In this document: in pieces, positions 36,627 through 44,210 of the stretch
How the letters are laid out: every line of letters starts with the position of its first letter
How positions within the stretch are numbered: the stretch's first letter is position 1
Source: Marinomonas phaeophyticola
Lineage (GTDB): Bacteria; Pseudomonadota; Gammaproteobacteria; Pseudomonadales; Marinomonadaceae
Length of the DNA: 64,000 nt
Assembly: GCF_026966905.1 (NCBI RefSeq)
Contig: NZ_JAPUBN010000020.1
Location: 186,001-250,000 of the forward strand
Direction of reading: 5' to 3'
Position numbers and translations under genes: made by a program
The notes under the pieces: generated by a model
The model's database searches: none
Told to the model about the DNA's origin: nothing
The model's input: only the letters and a program-made list of their open reading frames with translations

Positions 36627-37408
36627 TGCTAGAGCTTGATCCTAATCAGTTAATGGAATTGGCATTTAGTTTTTTGTTGCCTTTTTTTCGTATAGGTGCC
36701 TTTCTTATGGCGCTACCTTTAATTGGTTCTAATTTAGTTAGTGTCCCCGTTCGGTTAGCATTTGCCTTTATTTTCTCAATTATTATTACACCTGTCATTG
36801 GGGTTCCTGAATACGAAGCCATTTCTCCGTCTATGATTGTGTTGATTGTTGAGCAGTTAATTGTCGGCATTGTTCTTGGTTTTGTGATAACAATTCTATT
36901 TCAGGTTTTTTCATTAGCTGGGCAGTTGGCGGCAATGAAAGCCGGTTTGGGTTTTGCAATGTCTAATGACCCAGCTAATGGCATTTCGGTAGCCACTCTT
37001 GGTCAATACTATCTGTCGATGGCTGGTCTAGCGTTTATTGGCACTAATGGCCACCATGTAATGTTTGAATACCTTGTTGAAAGCTTTACTTATTGGCCTA
37101 TTGGATCTGGCTTTGAGAGTCAGAAATATTACGATTTAGTGAATCTAGGTTCGTGGCTCTTTGAAAAAGCATTACTGATGGTGCTTCCTTTGGCTATTGC
37201 TGTGTTAATTATGAATTTGTCTTTTGGTATTGTTGCAAAAGCCTCACCTCAATTAAACATATTTGCTCTTGGTTTTCCGGTAATAATGCTTTTCTCAATG
37301 TTTTTCTTTTGGGTGATGTTGGGCGAGTTTTTGTCAATCTATAAACTCTTTTTTATGGAAATAATGACTTGGTTACAAAGTACATGGGGGCTTCGACTTA
37401 ATGGCTGA
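36626..37408 (+). CDS. fliR: Flagellar export gate protein FliR
   Basis: Single-copy channel subunit, 260 residues with six membrane segments. Conserved regions include FLLPFFRIGAFLMALPLIG, GFVITILFQVFSLAGQLAAMKAGLGFAMSNDP and GIVAKASPQLNIFALGFP. The ATG overlaps the fliQ stop (TAATG) and the end overlaps flhB by 8 bases, so the export-gate genes are tightly coupled. Confidence 0.96.
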   Translation: MLELDPNQLMELAFSFLLPFFRIGAFLMALPLIGSNLVSVPVRLAFAFIFSIIITPVIGVPEYEAISPSMIVLIVEQLIVGIVLGFVITILFQVFSLAGQLAAMKAGLGFAMSNDPANGISVATLGQYYLSMAGLAFIGTNGHHVMFEYLVESFTYWPIGSGFESQKYYDLVNLGSWLFEKALLMVLPLAIAVLIMNLSFGIVAKASPQLNIFALGFPVIMLFSMFFFWVMLGEFLSIYKLFFMEIMTWLQSTWGLRLNG

Positions 37409-38540
37409 AAATGAAGACGGTTCAGAAAAAACCGAAAGTGCCAGTAGTAAGAAACTTAGTGATGCTAAAAAGAAGGGTAATTTAGCTAGATCAAAAGACT
37501 TGAGTTCTGCTGCGCTATTGATTGTGGCGGCGATTAGTATCTATGGAACTGGTTCTTTATTGGTGGCGGATCTAATTAGAGTTTTTTCTTTTAATTTTAT
37601 TATTGAAAGGGATGATTTGTTTGAAATAGAACGAATGGTATTTCACCTTTATGAGTCAATTATGGGGGTTAGTAGCTCTACGGTTTTTCTTATGGGCGTT
37701 CTGGCTGTTGCGGGGATTATAGGGAGTGTCGCTATGGGAGGGTTAAACTTCTCTTGGGAACCCTTAATGCCAAAGTTGAGTAAGATGAACCCTATAGCTG
37801 GAATCAAAAGAATGTTTTCAACTCAGTCTTTGGTTGAGTTACTGAAGTCGGTGGCTAAAGTTGTTCTTGTTATGGGCGTGGCTTATATTGTTCTAAATTT
37901 GTATTTAGTTGAAGTACTTGGCCTAACATTTCAAAGCATTGATTTAGCAATTGCGCATGGCGTTGATATTTTAATTTGGGCGTTTATTTTTGTGTCTTTA
38001 ACATTGATTCTTATTGCCGCCATAGATGTTCCTTATCAGTTATGGTCTCATGCTGAAAAATTGAAGATGACAAAGCAAGAGGTAAAAGACGAATATAAGC
38101 AACAAGAAGGGGACCCTCAAGTTAAAGGCCGTATTCGTCAGGCTCAAAGGCAAGCCGCCATGCGAAGAATGATGTCAGATGTGCCGAAAGCAGATGTGAT
38201 CATTACAAACCCCACACATTTTTCGGTTGCATTACAGTATGATACGACCGGCGGTCAAGGTGCTCCTGTATTATTGGCAAAAGGCCATGATGTTATTGCA
38301 CTGAAGATAAGAGAAGTTGGGAACTTCTACGAAATCCCTGTGATACAATCCCCTGCATTGGCGAGAGCAATATATCACCATACCGAGATTGGTGATGAAA
38401 TTCCTGAAGGTCTATTTAAGACGGTAGCTCAACTTTTAGCCTATGTATATCAGTTAAAGCAGTCTCGACGATTTGCGGCAAGTGATCCGGGGCCTGTGCC
38501 TCCTCTAGAAGTGCCTGATGAATTGAAATGGGAAGGGTAA
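37401..38540 (+). CDS. flhB: Flagellar export switch protein FlhB
   Basis: Membrane export protein that changes substrate class after autocleavage. 379 residues: N-terminal GSEKTESASSKKLSDAKKKGNLARSKDL, four membrane segments, then a cytoplasmic domain with the autocleavage motif NPTH (near residue 273) within VIITNPTHFSVALQYD. The C-terminal SpaK-like part ends with EVPDELKWEG. It overlaps fliR. Confidence 0.97.
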   Translation: MAENEDGSEKTESASSKKLSDAKKKGNLARSKDLSSAALLIVAAISIYGTGSLLVADLIRVFSFNFIIERDDLFEIERMVFHLYESIMGVSSSTVFLMGVLAVAGIIGSVAMGGLNFSWEPLMPKLSKMNPIAGIKRMFSTQSLVELLKSVAKVVLVMGVAYIVLNLYLVEVLGLTFQSIDLAIAHGVDILIWAFIFVSLTLILIAAIDVPYQLWSHAEKLKMTKQEVKDEYKQQEGDPQVKGRIRQAQRQAAMRRMMSDVPKADVIITNPTHFSVALQYDTTGGQGAPVLLAKGHDVIALKIREVGNFYEIPVIQSPALARAIYHHTEIGDEIPEGLFKTVAQLLAYVYQLKQSRRFAASDPGPVPPLEVPDELKWEG

Positions 38541-38583
38541 AATTTATTTCTTAAATGCTATTTTTTATAAGGTGTTGTGTTAA

Positions 38584-40707
38584 GTGGAAGTAAATAAACA
38601 ACAGGTGCTCGGGCGAGTTAGGTCCGTTGTCACTGGCCATCTAGGTGTGCCGTTCTTATTATTGTCTTTACTGGCAATGATGATACTTCCTATTCCTGCA
38701 TTTTTGTTGGATGTTTTATTTACTTTTAATATTGCTTTGGCAATTGTTGTGTTGCTCGTTGCTATCTATTCGATGAGACCGCTTGATTTTGCGGTGTTTC
38801 CAACTGTTCTACTTGTATCAACATTAATGCGTTTGGCTCTTAATGTCGCCTCAACACGAGTTGTGCTTTTATATGGTCATGAAGGTGGGGATGCGGCAGG
38901 TAAGGTCATTGAAGCGTTTGGTGAAGTAGTCATTGGTGGTAATTACGTTGTTGGTTTTGTTGTATTTGCTATTTTAATGATAATTAACTTTGCTGTAGTA
39001 ACGAAGGGGGCGGGACGTATTTCTGAGGTAAGTGCTCGCTTCGTTTTGGACGCTATGCCTGGTAAGCAGATGGCTATCGATGCTGATTTAAATGCAGGAA
39101 TGATTGATCCTGATGAGGCAACTATTCGTAGAAAGGAAATTGCCTCAGAGGCTGAGTTTTATGGTTCTATGGATGGTGCCAGTAAATTTGTTAAAGGTGA
39201 TGCTATCGCCGGTTTAATGATATTAGGGATAAATATTATTGGAGGATTGGCAATTGGTATGTCTCAACATGGATTGACTTTTGTGGAGGCCGTTGAGCGT
39301 TATTCCTTATTAACCATTGGTGATGGCCTTGTTGCTCAGCTTCCTTCATTAATGCTTTCTACGGCGGCGGCCGTTATGGTTACTCGGGTCAATGAAACTG
39401 GTGATATGGGCGATCAGGTCTTTAATCAGATGTTCGCTTCATCAAAGGCTCTGTATGTGGCGGCTGTGGTTTTGACCATAATGGGGCTTGTGCCTGGAAT
39501 GCCACACTTTTCTTTCTTGTCTTTGGCTTTAGTTGTTGGTGGCTTAGGGTATTACATTGATTATCGTAAGAAAATAAAAGCTCAGCCAAAGGCTGGAATT
39601 AAACCTTCTCAAACAAAGTCTGGTAATACTTCCTCGGCTCCTGAAGTGAAAGATTTGAGCTGGGAAGATGTGGCGCCAGTCGACATGTTAGGTCTTGAAG
39701 TCGGTTATCGCTTAATTCCTTTAGTTGATAAGGCTCAAGGTGGAGAACTTTTGGCAAGAATTAAGGGCGTGCGCAGAAAGTTGTCACAAGATTTGGGATT
39801 TCTCGTTCCTAGCGTTCATATACGAGATAATTTAGATCTTATGCCAAATGCTTATCGGGTAACATTAATGGGAGTAAGTTTGGCTGAGGCGGAAATACAC
39901 CCAGATAAAGATCTTGCGATTAACCCAGGTCAGGTATTTGGTAAAATTGATGGTATTCCAGGTAAAGACCCTTCTTTTGGTTTGGATGCAGTGTGGATTG
40001 ATACTAAGAAAAGAGATCAAGCTCAAACGTTTGGTTATACCGTAGTGGATGTGAGTACGGTGGTTGCGACCCACATTAATCAGATAATGCATAAGCATTC
40101 GTACGAATTGATAGGGCATGATGAGGTTCAGCAATTATTGGGGTTATTGAAGCAATATAATCCTAAATTGGCTGAAGAGTTGGTACCGAATACCATTCCT
40201 GTTAGTGTTTTATTGAAGGTATTGCAAAACTTGTTGGTTGAGGGAGTGCCTTTACGAGACATGCGTACTATAGCTGAGTCTATTATGGGGGTTCAGCCGA
40301 AAACAATGGATCCAATGATTCTTACCTCAGCCGTTAGGATGTCGTTGTCTCGTTTAATTATTCAAACACTTGCTGATGGTGTTGAGGAGGTGCCAGTATT
40401 AACGTTAGAGCCTCAATTAGAGAAAATGTTGATGCAGACGGTTCAGCAAAGTCAACAGGCTGGGGTGAAGAATGAAGAGGCATTAATTTTAGAACCAGCG
40501 ATGGCTGAGCAGCTACAGACATCATTGCGACAATCTGCAGAGCAGCAGGAGGCTATGGGTAATACGCCTATACTAATAGTGTCAGCTCCTATTAGACCTA
40601 TGTTAGCAAGGTTTATGAGATATGGATCGATAGGGATGGCTGTGTTGTCATACCAAGAAGTGCCTGATCATAAACGAATTACAGTTGTTGGGGTGATTGG
40701 ACAATAA
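38584..40707 (+). CDS. flhA: Flagellar export gate protein FlhA
   Basis: Nonameric export-gate protein that uses the proton motive force and docks chaperone-substrate complexes. 707 residues, a usual length. Eight membrane segments lie in the first half with the FHIPEP-family segment RFVLDAMPGKQMAIDADLNAG, and a large cytoplasmic domain ends the protein. The start is a GTG at 38584, 43 bases after flhB. Confidence 0.97.
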   Translation: MEVNKQQVLGRVRSVVTGHLGVPFLLLSLLAMMILPIPAFLLDVLFTFNIALAIVVLLVAIYSMRPLDFAVFPTVLLVSTLMRLALNVASTRVVLLYGHEGGDAAGKVIEAFGEVVIGGNYVVGFVVFAILMIINFAVVTKGAGRISEVSARFVLDAMPGKQMAIDADLNAGMIDPDEATIRRKEIASEAEFYGSMDGASKFVKGDAIAGLMILGINIIGGLAIGMSQHGLTFVEAVERYSLLTIGDGLVAQLPSLMLSTAAAVMVTRVNETGDMGDQVFNQMFASSKALYVAAVVLTIMGLVPGMPHFSFLSLALVVGGLGYYIDYRKKIKAQPKAGIKPSQTKSGNTSSAPEVKDLSWEDVAPVDMLGLEVGYRLIPLVDKAQGGELLARIKGVRRKLSQDLGFLVPSVHIRDNLDLMPNAYRVTLMGVSLAEAEIHPDKDLAINPGQVFGKIDGIPGKDPSFGLDAVWIDTKKRDQAQTFGYTVVDVSTVVATHINQIMHKHSYELIGHDEVQQLLGLLKQYNPKLAEELVPNTIPVSVLLKVLQNLLVEGVPLRDMRTIAESIMGVQPKTMDPMILTSAVRMSLSRLIIQTLADGVEEVPVLTLEPQLEKMLMQTVQQSQQAGVKNEEALILEPAMAEQLQTSLRQSAEQQEAMGNTPILIVSAPIRPMLARFMRYGSIGMAVLSYQEVPDHKRITVVGVIGQ

Positions 40708-40805
40708 AATCCTACAATTGAAGTAATTTCTTATCTATATTTATCTAAATCTTTCGGGTAAGCTATGGATTTGTAAGCAAAATAACCCAAAGGAATTGAT
40801 ATTTC

Positions 40806-42128
40806 ATGCAGATAAGGCGGTTCCGAGCTCCTGATATGCGCCAAGCAATACGGAAAGTCCGTGATGCTGTTGGCCCAGATGCGGTTATTTTGTCTAATCA
40901 ACGCCTTCCTAGCGGTGAAATTGAAATTGTTGCTGCTCTTGATTACGATGGCAGTCTTCCTGCAAGCCTATCTTCTGCCACTGCAGAGCCTACGAGGCAA
41001 AAACGGCAACAAACACTTCATGTAGATCCTGCCTTATCTGAAAAAGTAGATCCATTAGAGGATGAGGCAAGCCTTACGTATCAGCAGCGAATTGAAAGTG
41101 CAAGGCAGAGATCAACTGTCGAATCTAATGTTATCGTAAATGAGAATAAGCACGCTTCAACGAATATTGTTGATGATGACCCTAAAATAGAGGAATCATT
41201 ATCGATAGCAAATACAGCTAAAGAGCGTCAATTTCAAGAAATGGAGAAGGAGTTAAGGGAGGTAAAAGCGCTCTTAGAAGGTCAAAAGTATCAACAGAAC
41301 CAAACGAAGGTGCCGCAGGAACAGGTCAAACCGGAGGTTCAAAAAGTCCGTGAAAAGCTAAAAGGTCTTGGTATATCTGATAGTGTGTCTTCAAGGTTAT
41401 TGGATGATATTGATTTATTAGGCAGAGAAGATGATTGGAACAGAGTACTTGCTCATCTTGCTGATCATATACCGACGAGAGTAAAAACCAGTGAGTTACT
41501 AGGATGCATTGCTTTCATGGGGCCTACAGGCGTAGGGAAAACGACAACGATTGGTAAGATAGCGGCTCAACATGTCTTAAAATATGGCAATAGTAGTGTT
41601 GTTTTGGTTACGACTGATACCTATAGGATCGCTGCGCATGAACAGCTACGAACATTTGGTCGTATATTAGGTGTTCCTGTTGTTGTGGTAAATGAATATT
41701 CTGATTTGAACGATGTTTTAGATAAGTATTCTGATTACTCGTTAGTCTTAGTTGATACAGCAGGAATGAATCCTAGAGACAGTAATCTTGAACGGCAATT
41801 ATTAATGATTAATCGAGCGAGAGCAAATTTAAAAAAACTCTTAGTGCTACCGTGTACTAGCCAAAGACAGGTATTAAAGACTGTCGTTGATGTATACTCT
41901 AAAGTAAGGCTTGATGGTTGTGTTTTAAGCAAGTTGGATGAGTCAGCCTCACTTGGAGAGGCAATTAGTGTAATTGTTGAAGAGAACCTTCCAGTAGTGT
42001 ATGTTGCTGATGGGCAAAGAATTCCTGATGACATTCAGCCTGCTAGGTCACATAATTTAGTGAGTAGGGCTGTGTATGTTGCTGAACAGTATAGTCATCT
42101 TTATAGCTCTCTTAAGTACGGTAGTTAG
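40806..42128 (+). CDS. flhF: Signal-recognition-type GTPase FlhF
   Basis: SRP-family GTPase that marks the pole for flagellar assembly. 440 residues: N-terminal basic B domain (MQIRRFRAPDMRQAIRKVRD), a long charged linker, and the NG domain with P-loop GPTGVGKTTT (near residue 238), TTDTYRIAAHEQLRTFGRILGVP, LVDTAGM and LSKLDE motifs. Normally followed by flhG/fleN, but here the next gene is fliA, only about 100 bases away. Confidence 0.95.
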   Translation: MQIRRFRAPDMRQAIRKVRDAVGPDAVILSNQRLPSGEIEIVAALDYDGSLPASLSSATAEPTRQKRQQTLHVDPALSEKVDPLEDEASLTYQQRIESARQRSTVESNVIVNENKHASTNIVDDDPKIEESLSIANTAKERQFQEMEKELREVKALLEGQKYQQNQTKVPQEQVKPEVQKVREKLKGLGISDSVSSRLLDDIDLLGREDDWNRVLAHLADHIPTRVKTSELLGCIAFMGPTGVGKTTTIGKIAAQHVLKYGNSSVVLVTTDTYRIAAHEQLRTFGRILGVPVVVVNEYSDLNDVLDKYSDYSLVLVDTAGMNPRDSNLERQLLMINRARANLKKLLVLPCTSQRQVLKTVVDVYSKVRLDGCVLSKLDESASLGEAISVIVEENLPVVYVADGQRIPDDIQPARSHNLVSRAVYVAEQYSHLYSSLKYGS

Positions 42129-42227
42129 TAATTTTATGTTATTTTTTCGACTATCTTGATCATCTATGTAGTAATGTTTGGGTGATGTTTTTAACTGAAA
42201 AATTATTGGGTTGTTTTTTTATTGTTT

Positions 42228-42962
42228 ATGCAGACTAAGATCGGCTATGGCGCCTACTCAAAAAATGAACCGTTATCTGTTGACACTATCGTTAATCAGT
42301 ATGGCTTTTTAGTGAAAAAAATCGCCTATCATCTATTAGCAAGAATGCCTAGTAGTGTTGAAGTCGATGACTTAATTCAAGCTGGTATGATGGGATTACT
42401 TGAAGCGCACAAGCGGTTTGAGTCTAATAAAGGCGCGAGTTTTGAAACGTATGCTGGTATTCGTATACGTGGATTTATTATGGATGAGGTTAGAAAAAGT
42501 GATTGGGCACCTAGGTCGGTAAGGCGTAATGGTCGGGCTGTTGCTAGCGCTGTTAATGAGCTTGAGTCTTCCCTTGGTCGAGAGGCAACAGATATAGAAG
42601 TTGCAAACTCCATGGGGATTGCGCTTGATGAGTATCACGATATTCTTCAGTCATCTATGTCTAGTCAATTATTTAGCTTTGAGGAATTACTAGATTCTGA
42701 TAGTTTAAGTTTTGATAGTGTTTCTGATAATGCGTCTAACCCATTAGAGAGTATTGAAAGTCAAGATTTTCAAGATTCTTTAATTAAAGCAATAGATACT
42801 TTGCCAGAGAGAGAAAAATTAGTATTGTCTTTGTACTATAATGAAGAAATGAATTTAAAAGAAATAGGTGCCGTTTTAGGTGTAAGTGAATCTCGAGTAA
42901 GTCAAATTCATAGTCAAGCGGCTATGAGGTTGAAGGTCAAATTGATTGATTGGCGAGAATAA
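42228..42962 (+). CDS. fliA: Flagellar sigma factor 28, FliA
   Basis: RNA polymerase sigma factor for late flagellar and chemotaxis genes. 244 residues: region 2 (YHLLARMPSSVEVDDLIQAGMMGLLEA, FETYAGIRIRGFIMDEVRKSDWAPRSVR), region 3 and region 4 (LPEREKLVLSLYYNEEMNLKEIGAVLGVSESRVSQIHSQA). The ATG at 42228 is preferred over a TTG two codons earlier. No strong ribosome site is visible. It directly follows flhF, with flhG missing. Confidence 0.95.
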   Translation: MQTKIGYGAYSKNEPLSVDTIVNQYGFLVKKIAYHLLARMPSSVEVDDLIQAGMMGLLEAHKRFESNKGASFETYAGIRIRGFIMDEVRKSDWAPRSVRRNGRAVASAVNELESSLGREATDIEVANSMGIALDEYHDILQSSMSSQLFSFEELLDSDSLSFDSVSDNASNPLESIESQDFQDSLIKAIDTLPEREKLVLSLYYNEEMNLKEIGAVLGVSESRVSQIHSQAAMRLKVKLIDWRE

Positions 42963-43005
42963 ATTTTGAGTTTTGAAATACTACCTTTGGGTTGTGGAGG
43001 TCGCA

Positions 43006-43398
43006 TTGGATAAAAATATGAAAATTCTAATTGTTGATGATTTTTCAACAATGAGAAGGATAATTAAAAATCTTCTCCGAGATTTAGGTTTTACAAACAC
43101 TGTAGAGGCTGATGACGGGACTACGGCTTTACCAATATTGCAGGCGGGGACAATTGATTTTCTTGTAACTGATTGGAATATGCCAGGAATGACAGGGATA
43201 GAATTACTTCGAGCGGTTCGTGCAGATGATAAGCTTAAAACAATTCCTGTTTTAATGGTTACAGCAGAGGCAAAACGGGATCAAATAATTTCAGCCGCGC
43301 AAGCTGGAGTGAATGGATACGTTGTAAAACCTTTTACCGCTGTCGCGTTAAAAGAAAAAATCGAAAAGATTTTTGAACGTATCGATGCTGGAAAATAG
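43006..43398 (+). CDS. cheY: Chemotaxis response regulator CheY
   Basis: Single-domain receiver that binds FliM when phosphorylated and changes motor direction. 130 residues from a TTG at 43006, preceded by GGAGG with 5-base spacing; the first ATG, 12 bases further on, has no ribosome site. Phospho-acceptor Asp56 lies in [13 protein letters not shown], with the acidic pair DD at 11-12 and the KPF lysine near residue 112. Close to the Pseudomonas/Vibrio polar-flagellum CheY. Confidence 0.95.
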   Translation: MDKNMKILIVDDFSTMRRIIKNLLRDLGFTNTVEADDGTTALPILQAGTIDFLVTDWNMPGMTGIELLRAVRADDKLKTIPVLMVTAEAKRDQIISAAQAGVNGYVVKPFTAVALKEKIEKIFERIDAGK

Positions 43399-43407
43399 GA
43401 GTATCTA

Positions 43408-44199
43408 ATGCCAGATAAATCCAGTTCTAGTTTGGATGATTTTGAAGCTACTTTAAAGAATGGCGCTGTAGATTTGTTGAATTGTATAGAAGTTGGAAAC
43501 TACTCCAATGCTATTCAAATAATACAAGAGTTAAGTGATGCTAGACATAAGAGCTTTTATAATGAAGTAGGTAACTTAACTCGTAGTTTACATAATGCAA
43601 TTAAAGAATTTAAAGTGGACTCTGTTGATGTCGAATTAACAGGGACAGATGAGCCGGAAAATGGTTCGAAAATTACTGATGCATCTGATCGATTAAATTA
43701 TGTAGTTGAAATGACGAGTAATGCCGCTAACAAGACCATGGATATGGTTGACAGTAGTGTGCCAGTTGCAAGTGAACTTCAAAAACAAGCCAAAGAGTTA
43801 AGAAAGGACTGGGGGCGACTAATTCAACGGGACCTTTCTCCTGAAGAGTTTCGTCAGCTGTATAAAAGAATTGATGTGTTTCTTTCGTATGCGGATGATA
43901 GTGCTACCACTTTACATACAAATTTAAATACAATTTTACTTGAACAAGGCTATCAAGATCTGACAGGGCAAGTTATTACTAAAGTAAATAGTTTGATCCG
44001 AGATGTCGAAGAAAAGTTAGTTCATTTAGTTGCTGTCGCAGGTCGTATTGATAGTATTTCTGGGATTGAGCATGATTTAAGTCTTAAAGAAGAAGATGAT
44101 ACTCGTGGTCATGGCCCAGCTATTAAAAATGATAACAATCCAGAAGTATTGAATAGTCAAGACGAAGTAGATGATTTGCTATCTAGTCTTGGTTTCTAG
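43408..44199 (+). CDS. cheZ: CheY phosphatase CheZ
   Basis: Dephosphorylates CheY-P. 263 residues, mostly helical. The active-site segment is LEQGYQDLTGQVITKVNSLI (near residue 175), whose glutamine enters the CheY active site. The C-terminal CheY-binding end is DEVDDLLSSLGF. A linker rich in acidic and polar residues lies between. Between cheY and cheA as usual. Confidence 0.94.
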   Translation: MPDKSSSSLDDFEATLKNGAVDLLNCIEVGNYSNAIQIIQELSDARHKSFYNEVGNLTRSLHNAIKEFKVDSVDVELTGTDEPENGSKITDASDRLNYVVEMTSNAANKTMDMVDSSVPVASELQKQAKELRKDWGRLIQRDLSPEEFRQLYKRIDVFLSYADDSATTLHTNLNTILLEQGYQDLTGQVITKVNSLIRDVEEKLVHLVAVAGRIDSISGIEHDLSLKEEDDTRGHGPAIKNDNNPEVLNSQDEVDDLLSSLGF

Positions 44200-44210
44200 A
44201 GGAGCTGAGG

